Below are positions 25,068-35,281 of a DNA stretch of 64,000 nt, piece after piece. A program made the translations under genes and the position numbers. The stretch comes from Oleiphilus sp. (GTDB taxonomy: Bacteria; Pseudomonadota; Gammaproteobacteria; Pseudomonadales; Oleiphilaceae), in assembly GCA_006212045.1 (NCBI GenBank), contig PZPK01000001.1, positions 1 through 64,000 of the forward strand, given 5' to 3'. Position 1 is the stretch's first letter; every line of letters starts with the position of its first letter. The notes under the pieces are model-generated. The model did no database searches, had not been told where the DNA came from, and saw only the letters and a program-made list of their open reading frames with translations.

Positions 25068-27398
25068 CTAAAACGGCTGTCCGAGTGAAAACTGGAAGAA
25101 CTGCTTTTCATCGGATTCGATGGCATTCAGCGCTTTCCCAAAACTAAACCCAAGGGGGCCGATAAACGTATTCCATTGTAAACTCACGCCAGTAGACCAA
25201 CGCAACTCATCACCATCGAAATCATAGTTTCGCTTCGTATCAAAGACGTTGCCTCCGTCAACAAAATATGCCAAACGCATTGAACGCTGGTCTTTGACGA
25301 AAGGTAGCGGGAATATCAGCTCAAAGCTATTCTCAAACAACAGATTCCCGCCAAAAGGGTCATCTCCGCCAAGCGCGTTGGGGTTTGGCGTTGTTCTCAA
25401 GCCCAAGGTATTATTCTCGTAGCCGCGCACTGAATTTATCCCGCCGGCAAAGAAATGCTCGAAGAACGGCATTTGCTTCTGATCCCCATAACCATCCCCC
25501 CAGGCAAGCTCATGCCGTGCCCTTAGAACGAATTCGTGCGATTTATCGAGGGGCAGATAAAAATTAGAACGATAGGTTGTCTTGTAAAAGGTCAAATCGC
25601 TGAAAGGCAGCATGATATCGACTGAAAGGCCCTGATGCCATCCGCTTGTCGCAAACATGCCCCGGTTTAGCGTACTGCGCGACCAGCCACCGGTAAATTC
25701 GTAGGTACCAAATTTAAGACCTTCGGCTTCAACAAAACGGTCAATTTGCAGAGGCAGAAAATCGCCGACGGAAAGTTTGGTGTGGGTATACCCCAGGCCA
25801 AAATTCAAGCGTGAAATATTATTGATCGGGTAACCAAAGCGGACAGAGGCCCCGGTTGCGTCAATTACATAATCAGAACGGTTGTCCTCGTCAAAATCGG
25901 TTTCTCTGGCGAACACACTGAAACCGCGACTCACCCCGTCGACCGTAAAGTAAGGATTCAAATAGGAAAAGTTAGCGGATTTTACCGAATCGCTCTTATT
26001 GACACCGAAAGAGACGCGCTTGCCACTTCCAAAGAAATTGTTTTCCGAGACACTCAGCCCCAGCGTCAAACCACTCCCCTGAGAGAAACCCAGACTGGCA
26101 GATAGATTACCACTGGACTGTTCTTCCACCTGGTAATTGACATCAATCTGGTCATTCACGCCGGGCACTGACGGTGTGTCTACGGTAACATTACCAAAGT
26201 ATCCCAGCCTTTCTAGCCTGGTCTTGGAAGCTTCGATCAGGTCAGTGGAAGCTGACGCGCCTTCCATCTGTCGCATTTCCTGACGCAAGACCTCGTCTTT
26301 GGTATTGGTGTTGCCTCTAAAATTTATGCGACGAACATAATTTCGTTTCCCCGGGTCGACATAAAACGTAATGGTTGCCGTGTTGTCATCATGAGGCTCC
26401 GGGATCGGGTTTACGTTGGCATAGGTATAGCCTTCCGCCCCAAGCGCGCGAGAAATCAAATCCGCTGAGGTCGTGAGTTTCTGACGTGAGAATATTTCAC
26501 CTGCTTCGACCAGAACCAGCTTTTCGAGAAGCTCTTTATCGAGAATCAAGTCCCCTTTGAGCTCAAAATTGCGGATTCGGTATTGCGGGCCTTCCGACAC
26601 ATTAAGCGTGACAAACACATTCTCCTTGTGGGGAGAAATCGAGACTTGCGTGGACTCAATCGTGAACTTTATAAATCCGTTGTCCAGATAGTAAGAGCGA
26701 ATGCGTTCGAGATCACCGCTGAGTTTTTCCTTGGCATACTTGTCATCGCTAGTAAAAAAGGACCAGAAGCCGGAGGTCTTTAGCTCCATCAGATCCGTGA
26801 GTTCATCATCCGTAAAGGATTCATTCCCCATAATGTTGATATGGAGTATGGAAGCAACCTCCCCCTCATCAATGTTAAGCACTATTTCAACGCGATTGCG
26901 GGGTAACTCGATCAGCTCCGCTTCAATGGAGGCGCTGTATCGCCCCTGGGCAACATAGGAACGTAAAATTTCCAGCTCAAGCCGCTCCAGCGTGACACGC
27001 TTAAACACCTTACCTTCCGCCATACCGGCAGAGCGCAAGCCCTCCCTCAAATCGTCTTCGGAGATATTCTTGTTGCCCTGGATTTCGATTTTGCTGATCG
27101 CTGGCCGCTCGAATACCTGTACGATCAAATCCCGACCATTGCGCTTGATCTGAAGATCAGTGAACAGGCCGGTTTTGAACAGGGATTTTGTTGCCGAGAC
27201 AATTTGCGCCTCATCGATGAGATCTCCGGTACTGATTGGAAAATCACTAAACACTGTACCGGCCGATACACGTTTAAGACCATCAATACGAATATCTTCC
27301 ACGACAAAACTTTCCATCGCAGATGAAATCAGCGCATGAAACAGCAACAAAAAAAGAATAACGGTACGCGCAATGCGATAGGTCAACAGCTTGCTCAT
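25068..27398 (-). CDS. bamA: Outer-membrane protein assembly factor BamA
   Basis: BamA is the core of the BAM complex that folds beta-barrels into the outer membrane. A signal sequence (ARTVILFLLLFHALISSAM) is followed by five POTRA domains in about the first 420 residues, starting FVVEDIRIDGLKRVSAGTVF, and the Omp85 16-stranded barrel occupies the rest. The lid-loop motif appears as VRGYENN and the barrel ends SLGQPF with the terminal phenylalanine signature. The 776-residue length fits. Between rseP (upstream) and skp (downstream), matching its functional partners. Confidence 0.97.
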   Translation of the reverse strand: MSKLLTYRIARTVILFLLLFHALISSAMESFVVEDIRIDGLKRVSAGTVFSDFPISTGDLIDEAQIVSATKSLFKTGLFTDLQIKRNGRDLIVQVFERPAISKIEIQGNKNISEDDLREGLRSAGMAEGKVFKRVTLERLELEILRSYVAQGRYSASIEAELIELPRNRVEIVLNIDEGEVASILHINIMGNESFTDDELTDLMELKTSGFWSFFTSDDKYAKEKLSGDLERIRSYYLDNGFIKFTIESTQVSISPHKENVFVTLNVSEGPQYRIRNFELKGDLILDKELLEKLVLVEAGEIFSRQKLTTSADLISRALGAEGYTYANVNPIPEPHDDNTATITFYVDPGKRNYVRRINFRGNTNTKDEVLRQEMRQMEGASASTDLIEASKTRLERLGYFGNVTVDTPSVPGVNDQIDVNYQVEEQSSGNLSASLGFSQGSGLTLGLSVSENNFFGSGKRVSFGVNKSDSVKSANFSYLNPYFTVDGVSRGFSVFARETDFDEDNRSDYVIDATGASVRFGYPINNISRLNFGLGYTHTKLSVGDFLPLQIDRFVEAEGLKFGTYEFTGGWSRSTLNRGMFATSGWHQGLSVDIMLPFSDLTFYKTTYRSNFYLPLDKSHEFVLRARHELAWGDGYGDQKQMPFFEHFFAGGINSVRGYENNTLGLRTTPNPNALGGDDPFGGNLLFENSFELIFPLPFVKDQRSMRLAYFVDGGNVFDTKRNYDFDGDELRWSTGVSLQWNTFIGPLGFSFGKALNAIESDEKQFFQFSLGQPF

Positions 27399-27441
27399 TT
27401 AGTTAGAGTTATATGAATAGTTCAGGTCCGCGGAAACATCA

Positions 27442-28809
27442 TCAGAGACGCATGATATCGTTATAAAATGCGATCGCCATCAACGCGACAACAAATGAAA
27501 TTCCAATTTTCAGGCCAGCAAGCTGCCATGACTCAGGAATAGGCTTGCCTCTGACGCCTTCCAGCAGGTAATAGAGAATGTGTCCACCATCGAGAACAGG
27601 TATCGGCAAAAGATTCAACACCCCGAGACTGACACTCAGTAAGGCCAGAAAACTCAAAAAACTCTCAATACCCGAGCTAATCGACTTACTCGCGACCTGG
27701 GCAATGGTAATCGGGCCACTCAGATTATCAAGGGACAACAGACCAACCAGCATTTTCTGTATCGCATTCAGCGTCATGACAGTGTTTAACCAGGTCTGGT
27801 CTGCCGCATACACCAGTGCCCCTATTGGGCCCAGCTGAACGGTCCTGATCATCTCTTCGGGATACGCAAACGGCGCCACACCGATACCAAGCTTGCCTTT
27901 GACCACGCCGTTTTCATCGGCCTGTCCTTCAGGTCTGACCAACTTGTCAAGCTGCACGCGGTCACCACCCTCTTCCCGCTCAATGCGGATCGTGATCTGC
28001 TTGTTGGGCGAAGCTTCAATCACCTCAACAAGATCGTACCAATCCTCTACTTGTATATTTTCGGCCGAGAGCACACGGTCTCCGACCTTCAAGCCGGCCT
28101 GATACGCCGGGCTATCCTGAACGATCACCCCGAATTCTGCCGGGATCAGTGGGCGCTCGGGCCTGATGCCAAGGCTGGCAAGCAGGTCCTGCTGTTCTCC
28201 TTCTGCAAGCCAGCGATCAACACTGAGATAAAACGGCCGCGGTTGCGGGTCTTCCGCCACCCTTGTCTGAACTTCAATACGGCCGGATTCTCCAATAAAA
28301 TTCACAAGCGCAAGGGTGACATCACGCCATCCATCCACATGCTGCCCTGCAACAGATACCAGCTCCTGACCAGAGCTGAGTCCGGCTTCCTCAGCCACAG
28401 ACGAGGCACTCACCTCACCAATAACCGGCTTGATCACGCTAAAACCGATCATGGCCATTATCCAGTAAGCAAACACTGCAAACATGAAGTTCGCCAATGG
28501 TCCTGCCGATGCAATGGCAATACGCTGCGAGACAGTTTTGTTGTTGAAGGCCTGACTACGTTCTTCAGCATCTACCGGGGCCTCTCTCTCGTCCAGCATC
28601 TTGACATAGCCACCCAGAGGAATCATGGCGATACAGAACTCAGTGCCTTCTGCGTTATTCCAGCGGTAAATTGGCCGTCCGAACCCGACTGAAAAACGCA
28701 GTACTTTTACGCCACAGCGTTTCGCCACCCAGTAATGCCCGTATTCATGGATGGTAACCAGAATACCCAGGGTAATAATGAGCGAAATGACGGACTCTAA
28801 AGCTTCCAT
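27442..28809 (-). CDS. rseP: Site-2 protease RseP
   Basis: RseP is the intramembrane zinc protease that releases sigma-E by cutting the anti-sigma factor RseA and also clears signal peptides. The metal site is H21-E22-x-x-H25 in TIHEYGHYWVAKRCGVKV in the first membrane segment, with the third ligand in the LDG motif (PIPVLDGGHILYY) near the C-terminus. Two periplasmic PDZ domains lie between (VSASSVAEEAGL and DSPAYQAGLKVGDRV). I chose ATG 28809 over the TTG nine bases upstream. 455 residues is normal. The next genes bamA and skp are part of the same envelope-stress network. Confidence 0.95.
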   Translation of the reverse strand: MEALESVISLIITLGILVTIHEYGHYWVAKRCGVKVLRFSVGFGRPIYRWNNAEGTEFCIAMIPLGGYVKMLDEREAPVDAEERSQAFNNKTVSQRIAIASAGPLANFMFAVFAYWIMAMIGFSVIKPVIGEVSASSVAEEAGLSSGQELVSVAGQHVDGWRDVTLALVNFIGESGRIEVQTRVAEDPQPRPFYLSVDRWLAEGEQQDLLASLGIRPERPLIPAEFGVIVQDSPAYQAGLKVGDRVLSAENIQVEDWYDLVEVIEASPNKQITIRIEREEGGDRVQLDKLVRPEGQADENGVVKGKLGIGVAPFAYPEEMIRTVQLGPIGALVYAADQTWLNTVMTLNAIQKMLVGLLSLDNLSGPITIAQVASKSISSGIESFLSFLALLSVSLGVLNLLPIPVLDGGHILYYLLEGVRGKPIPESWQLAGLKIGISFVVALMAIAFYNDIMRL

Positions 28810-28851
28810 AAGGACCAACAGGTAACCACGTATTCTAAGGTTTGCAAATGT

Positions 28852-30030
28852 TCAGGACAGTATTCTGGTTGCTGCCAACCGGGCCAGGCGGTCAGCTTCC
28901 AGAATGGCTTCGATACTATCGGCTTCCCGGTGTTTCACGGCATCCAGAACCCGCTCTATAATATCAGGGATTGCGGTAAAGCCGGTATTACCTTTTAGAA
29001 AGGCCTCAACAGCCACTTCGTTGGCTGCATTCAGAATGGCACAGGCCGCACTTCCCTCGACATAGGCCTCTGCTGCCAAGCGAAGACAGGGGAACCTGTC
29101 GAGATCCGGCGGCTCAAAATTCAATTGTCCAACACTAAACAAATCCAGCGCACCAACGCCTGATTCTATGCGCTCCGGCCAGGCCATGCCGTAAGCGATC
29201 GGGGTTCTCATATCGGGATTTCCGAGCTGGGCAATAACAGAGCCATCGACATACTCCACCATCGAATGAACAACACTTTCGGGGTGAATATGCACTTCAA
29301 TCCTGTCGGGGGTAAGGTCAAACAACCAGCAAGCTTCTATGAGCTCAAGCCCTTTATTCATCAACGAGGCCGAATCAACGGAAATTTTTTGTCCCATCGA
29401 CCAATTAGGGTGACGACACGCCTGTTCGACCGTCACCTGCTCCAGCTCTGAGAGCGAATGGGCACGAAACGGCCCACCCGATGCAGTCAACAGTATGCGC
29501 CTGATTTCCTTCGGGGCTGCCTGGCCACAGTGATACTGATCCGGCAGACACTGATAGATCGCATTGTGCTCACTGTCGATGGGTAGCAAGGTAGCACCTG
29601 ATCGTTTGGCTTCAGCCATAAACAAGGCGCCAGACATCACCAAAGACTCCTTGTTGGCCAGCAGCACTTTTTTGCCGGCCTTCACAGCCGCTAGATTTGG
29701 CAACAGACCCGCAGCTCCGACAATCGCAGCCATAACGATCGACACTTCCGAATGTGCTGCGATCTCCGACAGCGCATCTGCACCGGATACAACGGACGTA
29801 CTTAGACACTCGCTTGCCAGCATCTCGTCCAATTGCCGTGCCGATTGCTCACACACCATCACCGCAATCTCCGGGCGATGTCGCCGGCACAAGACTGCCA
29901 TTTCCTTTACATTTGAATAAGCAGATAGCGCATAAGGCCGATATCTATCCGGATGTCGCTCGATCACATCGAGTGTATTAAGACCGATAGACCCGGTCGC
30001 GCCCAGCACACAAACGTTTTCGACTTGCAC
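28852..30030 (-). CDS. dxr: 1-deoxy-D-xylulose 5-phosphate reductoisomerase
   Basis: Dxr (IspC) makes 2-C-methyl-erythritol 4-phosphate in the MEP isoprenoid pathway, the target of fosmidomycin. The 392-residue protein begins with the NADPH Rossmann motif [16 protein letters not shown], has the metal and substrate motif [15 protein letters not shown], then [19 protein letters not shown] and [16 protein letters not shown], with the family C-terminal helices. The start is GTG 30030; six bases separate it from the cdsA stop. Isoprenoid precursor made here feeds UppS encoded two genes upstream. Confidence 0.97.
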   Translation of the reverse strand: MQVENVCVLGATGSIGLNTLDVIERHPDRYRPYALSAYSNVKEMAVLCRRHRPEIAVMVCEQSARQLDEMLASECLSTSVVSGADALSEIAAHSEVSIVMAAIVGAAGLLPNLAAVKAGKKVLLANKESLVMSGALFMAEAKRSGATLLPIDSEHNAIYQCLPDQYHCGQAAPKEIRRILLTASGGPFRAHSLSELEQVTVEQACRHPNWSMGQKISVDSASLMNKGLELIEACWLFDLTPDRIEVHIHPESVVHSMVEYVDGSVIAQLGNPDMRTPIAYGMAWPERIESGVGALDLFSVGQLNFEPPDLDRFPCLRLAAEAYVEGSAACAILNAANEVAVEAFLKGNTGFTAIPDIIERVLDAVKHREADSIEAILEADRLARLAATRILS

Positions 30031-30036
30031 GATGAT

Positions 30037-30861
30037 TCAGGCCCAACCGATAAACAATAACAGGCAGGCCAGTACCGGAAAGGCTGCAGTGAGGCTGTCG
30101 ATGCGGTCCAGCACCCCGCCATGACCGGGAAGCAACTGGCTACTGTCCTTAACGCCCTCGTTTCGCTTAAACATGCTTTCCGTCAAATCACCAACCACGG
30201 AAAACGCCGCCGTTATGGCTGTCACTAATACCATCTGCAACAACAGAGACAGCGAGGCGTCCAAAATATACCCGGCGATCAAGGCCAAGGCACTGGATGA
30301 AGCGATGCCTCCCCAGAATCCCGCCCAGGATTTTCCGGGTGAAACTTTTGGTGCCAGCTTGGCCCTGCCCCATGCCTTGCCGGAGAAGTAAGCGCCTGTG
30401 TCAGCTGCGAACACCACAAACAAGGCATAAAACACAAGCCAAAGCGCGCTGAGATCAGGAAAGGGCGAGAGTTCTGTACCTCTCAGAAAGACGACACCTG
30501 CCCAGAAGGGCAGCAGGATAAACACACCCAGAAAGAGCCTGCACGACACGGATTTCCAGATTTTTTGTGTCGCCGGAAAAGTCAGGACCAGACCAAATGC
30601 CAAAACCCACCAAGCAAATGCCGCATAAAGCATCAAAGGCTTGACCGTGTTTCCCAACAACCAGATTAGCACCACTACGGCAAGAGCATAAATCAACCGC
30701 AATGGCTGAGTTTGCAAACCAGCCAATCTCGCCCATTCCCAGGCAGCTACCGCAGCAATGCCCGCGACAAACCAGGAAAAAGCTTCAGACTCCAGGAAAA
30801 ACAAGCCAGCAAGCACCAGAGGCAGGAGAATTAACGCCGTTACAATTCTTTGGCCTAACAT
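30037..30861 (-). CDS. cdsA: Phosphatidate cytidylyltransferase
   Basis: CdsA makes CDP-diacylglycerol from phosphatidate and CTP, the precursor of all phospholipids. Eight or so hydrophobic helices span the 274-residue protein, and the C-terminal signature is present (SVVGDLTESMFKRNEGVKD, then LPGHGGVLDRIDS) with its metal-binding aspartates. The ATG at 30861 gives the family start MLGQRIVTALILLPL; five extra codons are open upstream. Between uppS and dxr in the usual order. Confidence 0.96.
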   Translation of the reverse strand: MLGQRIVTALILLPLVLAGLFFLESEAFSWFVAGIAAVAAWEWARLAGLQTQPLRLIYALAVVVLIWLLGNTVKPLMLYAAFAWWVLAFGLVLTFPATQKIWKSVSCRLFLGVFILLPFWAGVVFLRGTELSPFPDLSALWLVFYALFVVFAADTGAYFSGKAWGRAKLAPKVSPGKSWAGFWGGIASSSALALIAGYILDASLSLLLQMVLVTAITAAFSVVGDLTESMFKRNEGVKDSSQLLPGHGGVLDRIDSLTAAFPVLACLLLFIGWA

Positions 30862-30903
30862 GTTGCTGCGCTCCAAACCCCGTGCATCAGGGACGATTGT
30901 CTG

Positions 30904-31650
30904 CTAGACGCTTTCAATTTGGTCATCGGTCTGCCCAAAACGCCGCTTCCGCTTTCCATATGCTTCCAGTGCCGACAACATTTGCGGTCTCTTGAAATCC
31001 GGCCAGTATTCATCACAAAAATAGAATTCCGCATAGGCCAATTGCCAAAGCATAAAATTACTGATTCGCTGCTCACCCGCCGTGCGTATCATGAGATCAG
31101 GCATCGGAAAATCACCAAGACACAGCTCTGCCTGCAAATGCATTTCCTGTATATCGCCAGCCTTTAACTCACCGGATTCGACCTTCGTTGCCAGGCGCCG
31201 TGCAGCCTGTGTCAAATCCCAGTGCCCGCCATAGTTTGCAGCTATTACCAGAGTCATCGCCTGATTATTGCGGGTTAACTCTTCCGCTTTTTCCATATGC
31301 TTTTGAAGTTGCGCACTGAATTTACTGCGATCTCCGATAATCACGAGTCGAATATCATTCTTATGGAGCTTTTTGACTTCACGCTGCAGCGCAATCAGAA
31401 AGAGTCCCATCAAGGCGCTGACTTCCTCTTCCGGCCGCCTCCAGTTTTCACTACTGAAGGCAAAAAGCGTCAGCACCTCTACCCCTTCCTCGGCACACGT
31501 TTTGACGACATCCCGGACCGCTTCGACACCAGCCTTGTGCCCTGAGACCCCAAGCTGCTTACGCTGCTTGGCCCAACGATTATTACCATCCATGATGATT
31601 GCTACGTGCCTGGGCGTGGCACCAGCGGAAAACGGAATATCAGCTGTCAC
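30904..31650 (-). CDS. uppS: Undecaprenyl diphosphate synthase
   Basis: UppS extends farnesyl diphosphate with cis-isoprene units to the C55 carrier used for peptidoglycan and O-antigen. Motifs in the 248-residue protein: HVAIIMDGNNRWAKQR (catalytic aspartate), SGHKAGVEAVR, TLFAFSSENWRRP and the C-terminal DLMIRTAGEQRISNFMLWQ and the YFCDEYWPDF segment. The start is GTG 31650. In the same direction between frr and cdsA. Confidence 0.97.
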   Translation of the reverse strand: MTADIPFSAGATPRHVAIIMDGNNRWAKQRKQLGVSGHKAGVEAVRDVVKTCAEEGVEVLTLFAFSSENWRRPEEEVSALMGLFLIALQREVKKLHKNDIRLVIIGDRSKFSAQLQKHMEKAEELTRNNQAMTLVIAANYGGHWDLTQAARRLATKVESGELKAGDIQEMHLQAELCLGDFPMPDLMIRTAGEQRISNFMLWQLAYAEFYFCDEYWPDFKRPQMLSALEAYGKRKRRFGQTDDQIESV

Positions 31651-31707
31651 CGCAAGACATCCCGTTCAGAAGAAAGGTATTGATAGAAACTCCCCATCGA
31701 TTCGAAA

Positions 31708-32265
31708 TTACACTTCCATCAAGTCAGCTTCTTTTTCCTGCAAAAGCTTTTCAATCTTGGCGATGTAAGTATCAGTGAGTTTCTGGATAAGATCCTGACC
31801 ACGCTTCTCGTCATCTTCAGAGATTTCCTTTTCCTTCAGCAAATCCTTGAGATCCGAGTTCGCGTCACGTCGCGCATTCCTGACAGAAACACGTGCGCTT
31901 TCAGCATCAGCTTTAGCCAGCTTGACCATATCTTTTCTGGTTTCTTCCGTCAGCGCCGGCATTGGTACTCGAATCAAATCACCGGATGTGGAGGGGTTCA
32001 GGCCCAGATTCGCCTGCATGATGGCTTTTTCTATGGCGGGCACCAAGGGCTTTTCCCAAGCCGAAATGGCCAAGGTACGACCGTCTTCAACACTAATATT
32101 GGCCACCTGCTTCAATGGCGTATCGGAACCATAATAAGGCACCATCACCCCATCAAGAATACTTGGGTGTGCTCGCCCGGTTCGAATTTTGGCAAACGCC
32201 ACCCCCAGCGCATCAATACTTTTACTCATACGCGCTTCTGCATCACTTTTTATTTCTTCGATCAC
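31708..32265 (-). CDS. frr: Ribosome recycling factor
   Basis: RRF splits post-termination ribosomes together with EF-G. The 185-residue protein is the usual length, with the three-helix-bundle landmarks [17 protein letters not shown], the domain II strand [17 protein letters not shown], and [20 protein letters not shown] 32265 has a GAGG site. Downstream of pyrH by 24 bases, a common pairing. Confidence 0.97.
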   Translation of the reverse strand: MIEEIKSDAEARMSKSIDALGVAFAKIRTGRAHPSILDGVMVPYYGSDTPLKQVANISVEDGRTLAISAWEKPLVPAIEKAIMQANLGLNPSTSGDLIRVPMPALTEETRKDMVKLAKADAESARVSVRNARRDANSDLKDLLKEKEISEDDEKRGQDLIQKLTDTYIAKIEKLLQEKEADLMEV

Positions 32266-32289
32266 TCGAATTTCCTCTCGCCTAGCTTT

Positions 32290-33021
32290 TTATTCGCCTG
32301 AATGCACCAGCGTGCCTTCCGGCTCACCCACCATAATGTTTTTTAATGCCCCGGGCTTGTTCATATTGAACACACGCACCGGCATATTGTGATCACGACA
32401 CAAACAGATCGCTGTTAAATCCATGACACCCAGCTTTTTGTCCAACACTTCATCGTAGCTCAATTGATCATACTTTTGAGCTTCGGGATCTTTCATTGGG
32501 TCGGCACTGTAGACTCCATCGACTTTAGTCGCTTTGAGAACAACATCAGCATCGACTTCAATACCACGCAGGCAAGCCGCCGAGTCTGTTGTAAAGAAAG
32601 GATTACCGGTGCCGGCACTGAATATCACAACGTCACCATCGCGCAGGTCGCGCATTGCGCGACGGCGATCATAGTGCTCAACCACGCCACTCATTGGAAT
32701 TGCGGACATCACCCGTGTCGATATATTGGAACGTTCCAGCGCATCTCTCATGGCTAGTGCATTCATCACAGTCGCCAGCATCCCCATGTGGTCCCCGGTT
32801 ACACGATCCATACCGGCGGCACTCAGCGAAGCGCCCCGGAACAGGTTACCACCGCCAATGACCATACCCACCTGAACACCTATCCCGATCAACTGGCCCA
32901 CTTCAAGCGCCATCCGGTCAAGCACCTTGGGGTCAATACCAAACTCTTCTTCCCCCATGAGGGCTTCGCCGCTGAGCTTGAGAAGTACACGCTTGTATTT
33001 AGTCTGCTGATTGGCCGCCAT
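32290..33021 (-). CDS. pyrH: UMP kinase
   Basis: PyrH is the bacterial hexameric UMP kinase (amino-acid-kinase fold), inhibited by UTP and activated by GTP in proteobacteria. Motifs in 243 residues: [22 protein letters not shown] (substrate), [30 protein letters not shown] and [12 protein letters not shown]. Typical length and ATG start. Follows tsf with a 199-base gap that holds an inverted repeat. Confidence 0.97.
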   Translation of the reverse strand: MAANQQTKYKRVLLKLSGEALMGEEEFGIDPKVLDRMALEVGQLIGIGVQVGMVIGGGNLFRGASLSAAGMDRVTGDHMGMLATVMNALAMRDALERSNISTRVMSAIPMSGVVEHYDRRRAMRDLRDGDVVIFSAGTGNPFFTTDSAACLRGIEVDADVVLKATKVDGVYSADPMKDPEAQKYDQLSYDEVLDKKLGVMDLTAICLCRDHNMPVRVFNMNKPGALKNIMVGEPEGTLVHSGE

Positions 33022-33071
33022 TGCGCTCCTCTTGGGATAATTATTTTATTAATTGAATTCCAGATATATAA

Positions 33072-33113
33072 ATGCCGCATCTCATCAAGCTTGCTCGACG
33101 AGCGATGCGGCAT
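33072..33113 (-). terminator. Hairpin between tsf and pyrH
   Basis: ATGCCGCAT (33072-33080) pairs with ATGCGGCAT (33105-33113), and inside the 24-base loop is a short GCTCG-A-CGAGC dyad. On the minus strand the hairpin is followed by TTTATATAT, a weak uridine stretch. It could end or attenuate the tsf transcript before pyrH, or mark an internal promoter leader. Confidence 0.5.
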
Positions 33114-33220
33114 CGCTGGCGGGATTTTAACAGCAAAATATCATAGCTCGCCATGCTTATACTCACTGATTTTATGAGCACGGCAAACTGAACTGTCTCA
33201 CCCTGTATTCAAGGGGCTGC

Positions 33221-34075
33221 TTAACCTTTCAGCTGGGCAGCAACTTCTTCAGCAAAATCAACTTCTTCTTTTTCGATGCCTTCTCCGACTTCGAAACGGA
33301 TCATGCTAACGATTTCGGCACCGGCGTTTTTCGCTAGGGCGCCTACCTTAACATCGGGATCCTTCACAAACGGCTGATCAACGAGACTGATTTCAGCCAG
33401 GAACTTATTGATTCGCCCGCCGATCATTTTCTCAATAATTTCTGCTGGCTTACCACTTTCTTTCGCCTGCGCCGTAAAGATTTCCTTTTCCTTTTCCACA
33501 ACTTCAGCAGGCACGTCGTCACGCGTGATGTACTGCGGGTTAACCGCGGCAACATGCATTGCGATATCTTTTGCCAGCTCGGGTGTACCACCTTTCAAAC
33601 CGATCAGCACACCAATACGCTTGTTGCCATGCACATAATGCCCCACAACTTCCTCTGTGGAATGTACAATTCGGCGAACACTGATGTTCTCACCAATTTT
33701 CTGGACCAACGCACTGCGCGCGTCTTCCAGGTCACCATCCATCAGCTTGGCAACGTCCAGTTCTTTTGTCTCGTAGGCCTTATCCACAACCTTCTCGACA
33801 AATGCCAGAAAGCCTTCATCACGCGCCACGAAGTCAGTTTCACTATTGACTTCCAACAGGACACCGAAACCACCCTCGACCTTGGTGGCAACCACGCCAT
33901 CAGCTGCAGTACGACCCGCTTTCTTCGCAGCCTTCATGCCGCTTTTCTTACGCAGATCCTCGATTGCTTTATCGATATCGCCGCCAGACTCTGCAAGTGC
34001 TTTCTTACACTCCAGCATTCCCAGACCGGTACGCTCTCTAAGCTCTTTTACCATTGAGGCACTTATAGCCGCCAT
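33221..34075 (-). CDS. tsf: Elongation factor Ts
   Basis: EF-Ts is the nucleotide exchange factor of EF-Tu. The 284-residue protein has the N-terminal UBA-like domain ([19 protein letters not shown]), the TDFVARD exchange motif ([14 protein letters not shown]), and the [11 protein letters not shown] segment of the core. Usual length and ATG start. Follows rpsB on the same strand beyond a terminator hairpin. Confidence 0.97.
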   Translation of the reverse strand: MAAISASMVKELRERTGLGMLECKKALAESGGDIDKAIEDLRKKSGMKAAKKAGRTAADGVVATKVEGGFGVLLEVNSETDFVARDEGFLAFVEKVVDKAYETKELDVAKLMDGDLEDARSALVQKIGENISVRRIVHSTEEVVGHYVHGNKRIGVLIGLKGGTPELAKDIAMHVAAVNPQYITRDDVPAEVVEKEKEIFTAQAKESGKPAEIIEKMIGGRINKFLAEISLVDQPFVKDPDVKVGALAKNAGAEIVSMIRFEVGEGIEKEEVDFAEEVAAQLKG

Positions 34076-34155
34076 AATAGATCCTCATTAACTACACGAA
34101 TTCATTTTATTCCAGTTCCCAGAACGGGATACTGACTGGAGATAAGGTTCAAGAA

Positions 34156-34179
34156 AAAGGCCGGCGATTACCGGCCTTT
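34156..34179 (-). terminator. Terminator/attenuator between rpsB and tsf
   Basis: Stem AAAGGCCGG with CCGGCCTTT around the loop CGATTA, followed on the minus strand by TTTTTCTT. A clear intrinsic signal lying 15 bases after the rpsB stop. An internal rpsB-tsf terminator that lets some transcripts through is known in E. coli; the same role is inferred here. Confidence 0.85.
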
Positions 34180-34194
34180 CTTCATCATCAGGTC

Positions 34195-34947
34195 TTACTC
34201 TGACGCTTCGGCCTGCTCGTCGCTTGCAGCAGCCTCTTCAGCCACCTCAACGTACTCACTGCCGCCTGAAGAAGAACCTTCCAGTACAGCATCAGCAAAC
34301 GCTTTGGCGTAAATCTGTATTGCCCTGATCGCATCATCATTGCCGGGAATAACGTAATCAATACCGTCCGGGTTACTGTTCGTATCCACGATACCGATCA
34401 CAGGAATCCCCAACTTATTCGCTTCTTTGATTGCGATCCGCTCGTGATCCACATCAATAACAAACAGTGCGTCCGGCAAGCCACCCATATCCTTAATACC
34501 ACCGATGCTGCGCTCAAGCTTTTCCATTTCACGCACACGCATCAAGGCTTCTTTCTTGGTGATTTTTTCGAAGGTACCATCGTTGCTCTGTGTTTCGAGC
34601 TCACGGTAACGGCGAATACTCTGCCGAATCGTTTTGTAGTTGGTCAACATGCCACCCAACCATCGGTGGTTGACATAAGGCATTCCGCTTCGCAATGCCT
34701 CTTCCTTGACGATTTTGCCTGCAGCACGCTTGGTGCCCACAAACAGAATCTTGTTTTTGTTTTCGGCCAGTTTCTTGACCATGGCCAACGCTTCATTCAT
34801 TGCCGGAACAGTTTGCTCCAGGTTAATGATATGAATTTTGTTACGCGCACCAAAAATATACTTGCCCATCTTGGGATTCCAGTAACGGGTTTGGTGCCCG
34901 AAATGGACGCCTGCCTTGAGCAGGTCTCGCATCGATACAGCTGTCAT
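34195..34947 (-). CDS. rpsB: 30S ribosomal protein S2
   Basis: S2 is a late-assembling protein on the back of the 30S subunit. The 250-residue protein starts with the conserved [20 protein letters not shown], continues [20 protein letters not shown], and has [20 protein letters not shown] and the [18 protein letters not shown] helix region; the C-terminal tail is acidic. I chose ATG 34947, with AAGGAAAG upstream; ATG 34950 also fits. The frame is open further upstream because the leader RNA has no stop in this frame. Confidence 0.97.
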   Translation of the reverse strand: MTAVSMRDLLKAGVHFGHQTRYWNPKMGKYIFGARNKIHIINLEQTVPAMNEALAMVKKLAENKNKILFVGTKRAAGKIVKEEALRSGMPYVNHRWLGGMLTNYKTIRQSIRRYRELETQSNDGTFEKITKKEALMRVREMEKLERSIGGIKDMGGLPDALFVIDVDHERIAIKEANKLGIPVIGIVDTNSNPDGIDYVIPGNDDAIRAIQIYAKAFADAVLEGSSSGGSEYVEVAEEAAASDEQAEASE

Positions 34948-35101
34948 CATTCTTTCCTTTAAAAAGAGCTGGGTTAAACCTCCACGCCTCCCATGCCCCA
35001 ACCAGGTCAATGACCCGGCACCCAGGAACACGTGCCGAAACGTGTGCGGATTTTGGTTACCTGTTGATCGGACCGAAACGACCCGAAAAATAAGCGAGCG
35101 C
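34948..35101 (-). ncRNA. Probable rpsB leader, S2-binding regulatory RNA
   Basis: Between the putative start of transcription and the rpsB ATG lie about 150 bases with marked secondary structure. ACACG...CGTGT forms a stem around TTTCGGCA, and GGGTCATTGACC gives a short hairpin, with G-rich runs (GGTTGGGGCATGGGAGGCG) that could pair into a pseudoknot. Gammaproteobacteria regulate rpsB through a leader bound by S2; my assignment to that element comes from position and partial resemblance in sequence. Confidence 0.55.
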
Positions 35102-35130
35102 TTTATACCACATCAACGACCAATACAAAA
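35102..35130 (-). promoter_or_regulatory. rpsB promoter with stringent-type discriminator
   Basis: On the minus strand a TATAAA -10 box (35102-35107) is followed by GCGCTCGC, a GC-rich discriminator typical of genes repressed by ppGpp. A weak -35 TTTTGT (35125-35130) sits 17 bases away. It would direct rpsB-tsf and, through read-through, the genes beyond. Confidence 0.5.
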
Positions 35131-35281
35131 GTGATTTATAAGCATTACGGGTGACAACAAGGGCCTTAAAAACAGGGTAAAGCCGGATAACTGTTATTTT
35201 TATTCGTCACCATTCAGGTTAGAATGCGCCGTTTGGTCCGGACAGGGCCCGAATTGGCAATACGGAGCAGACAGCAGTTAT

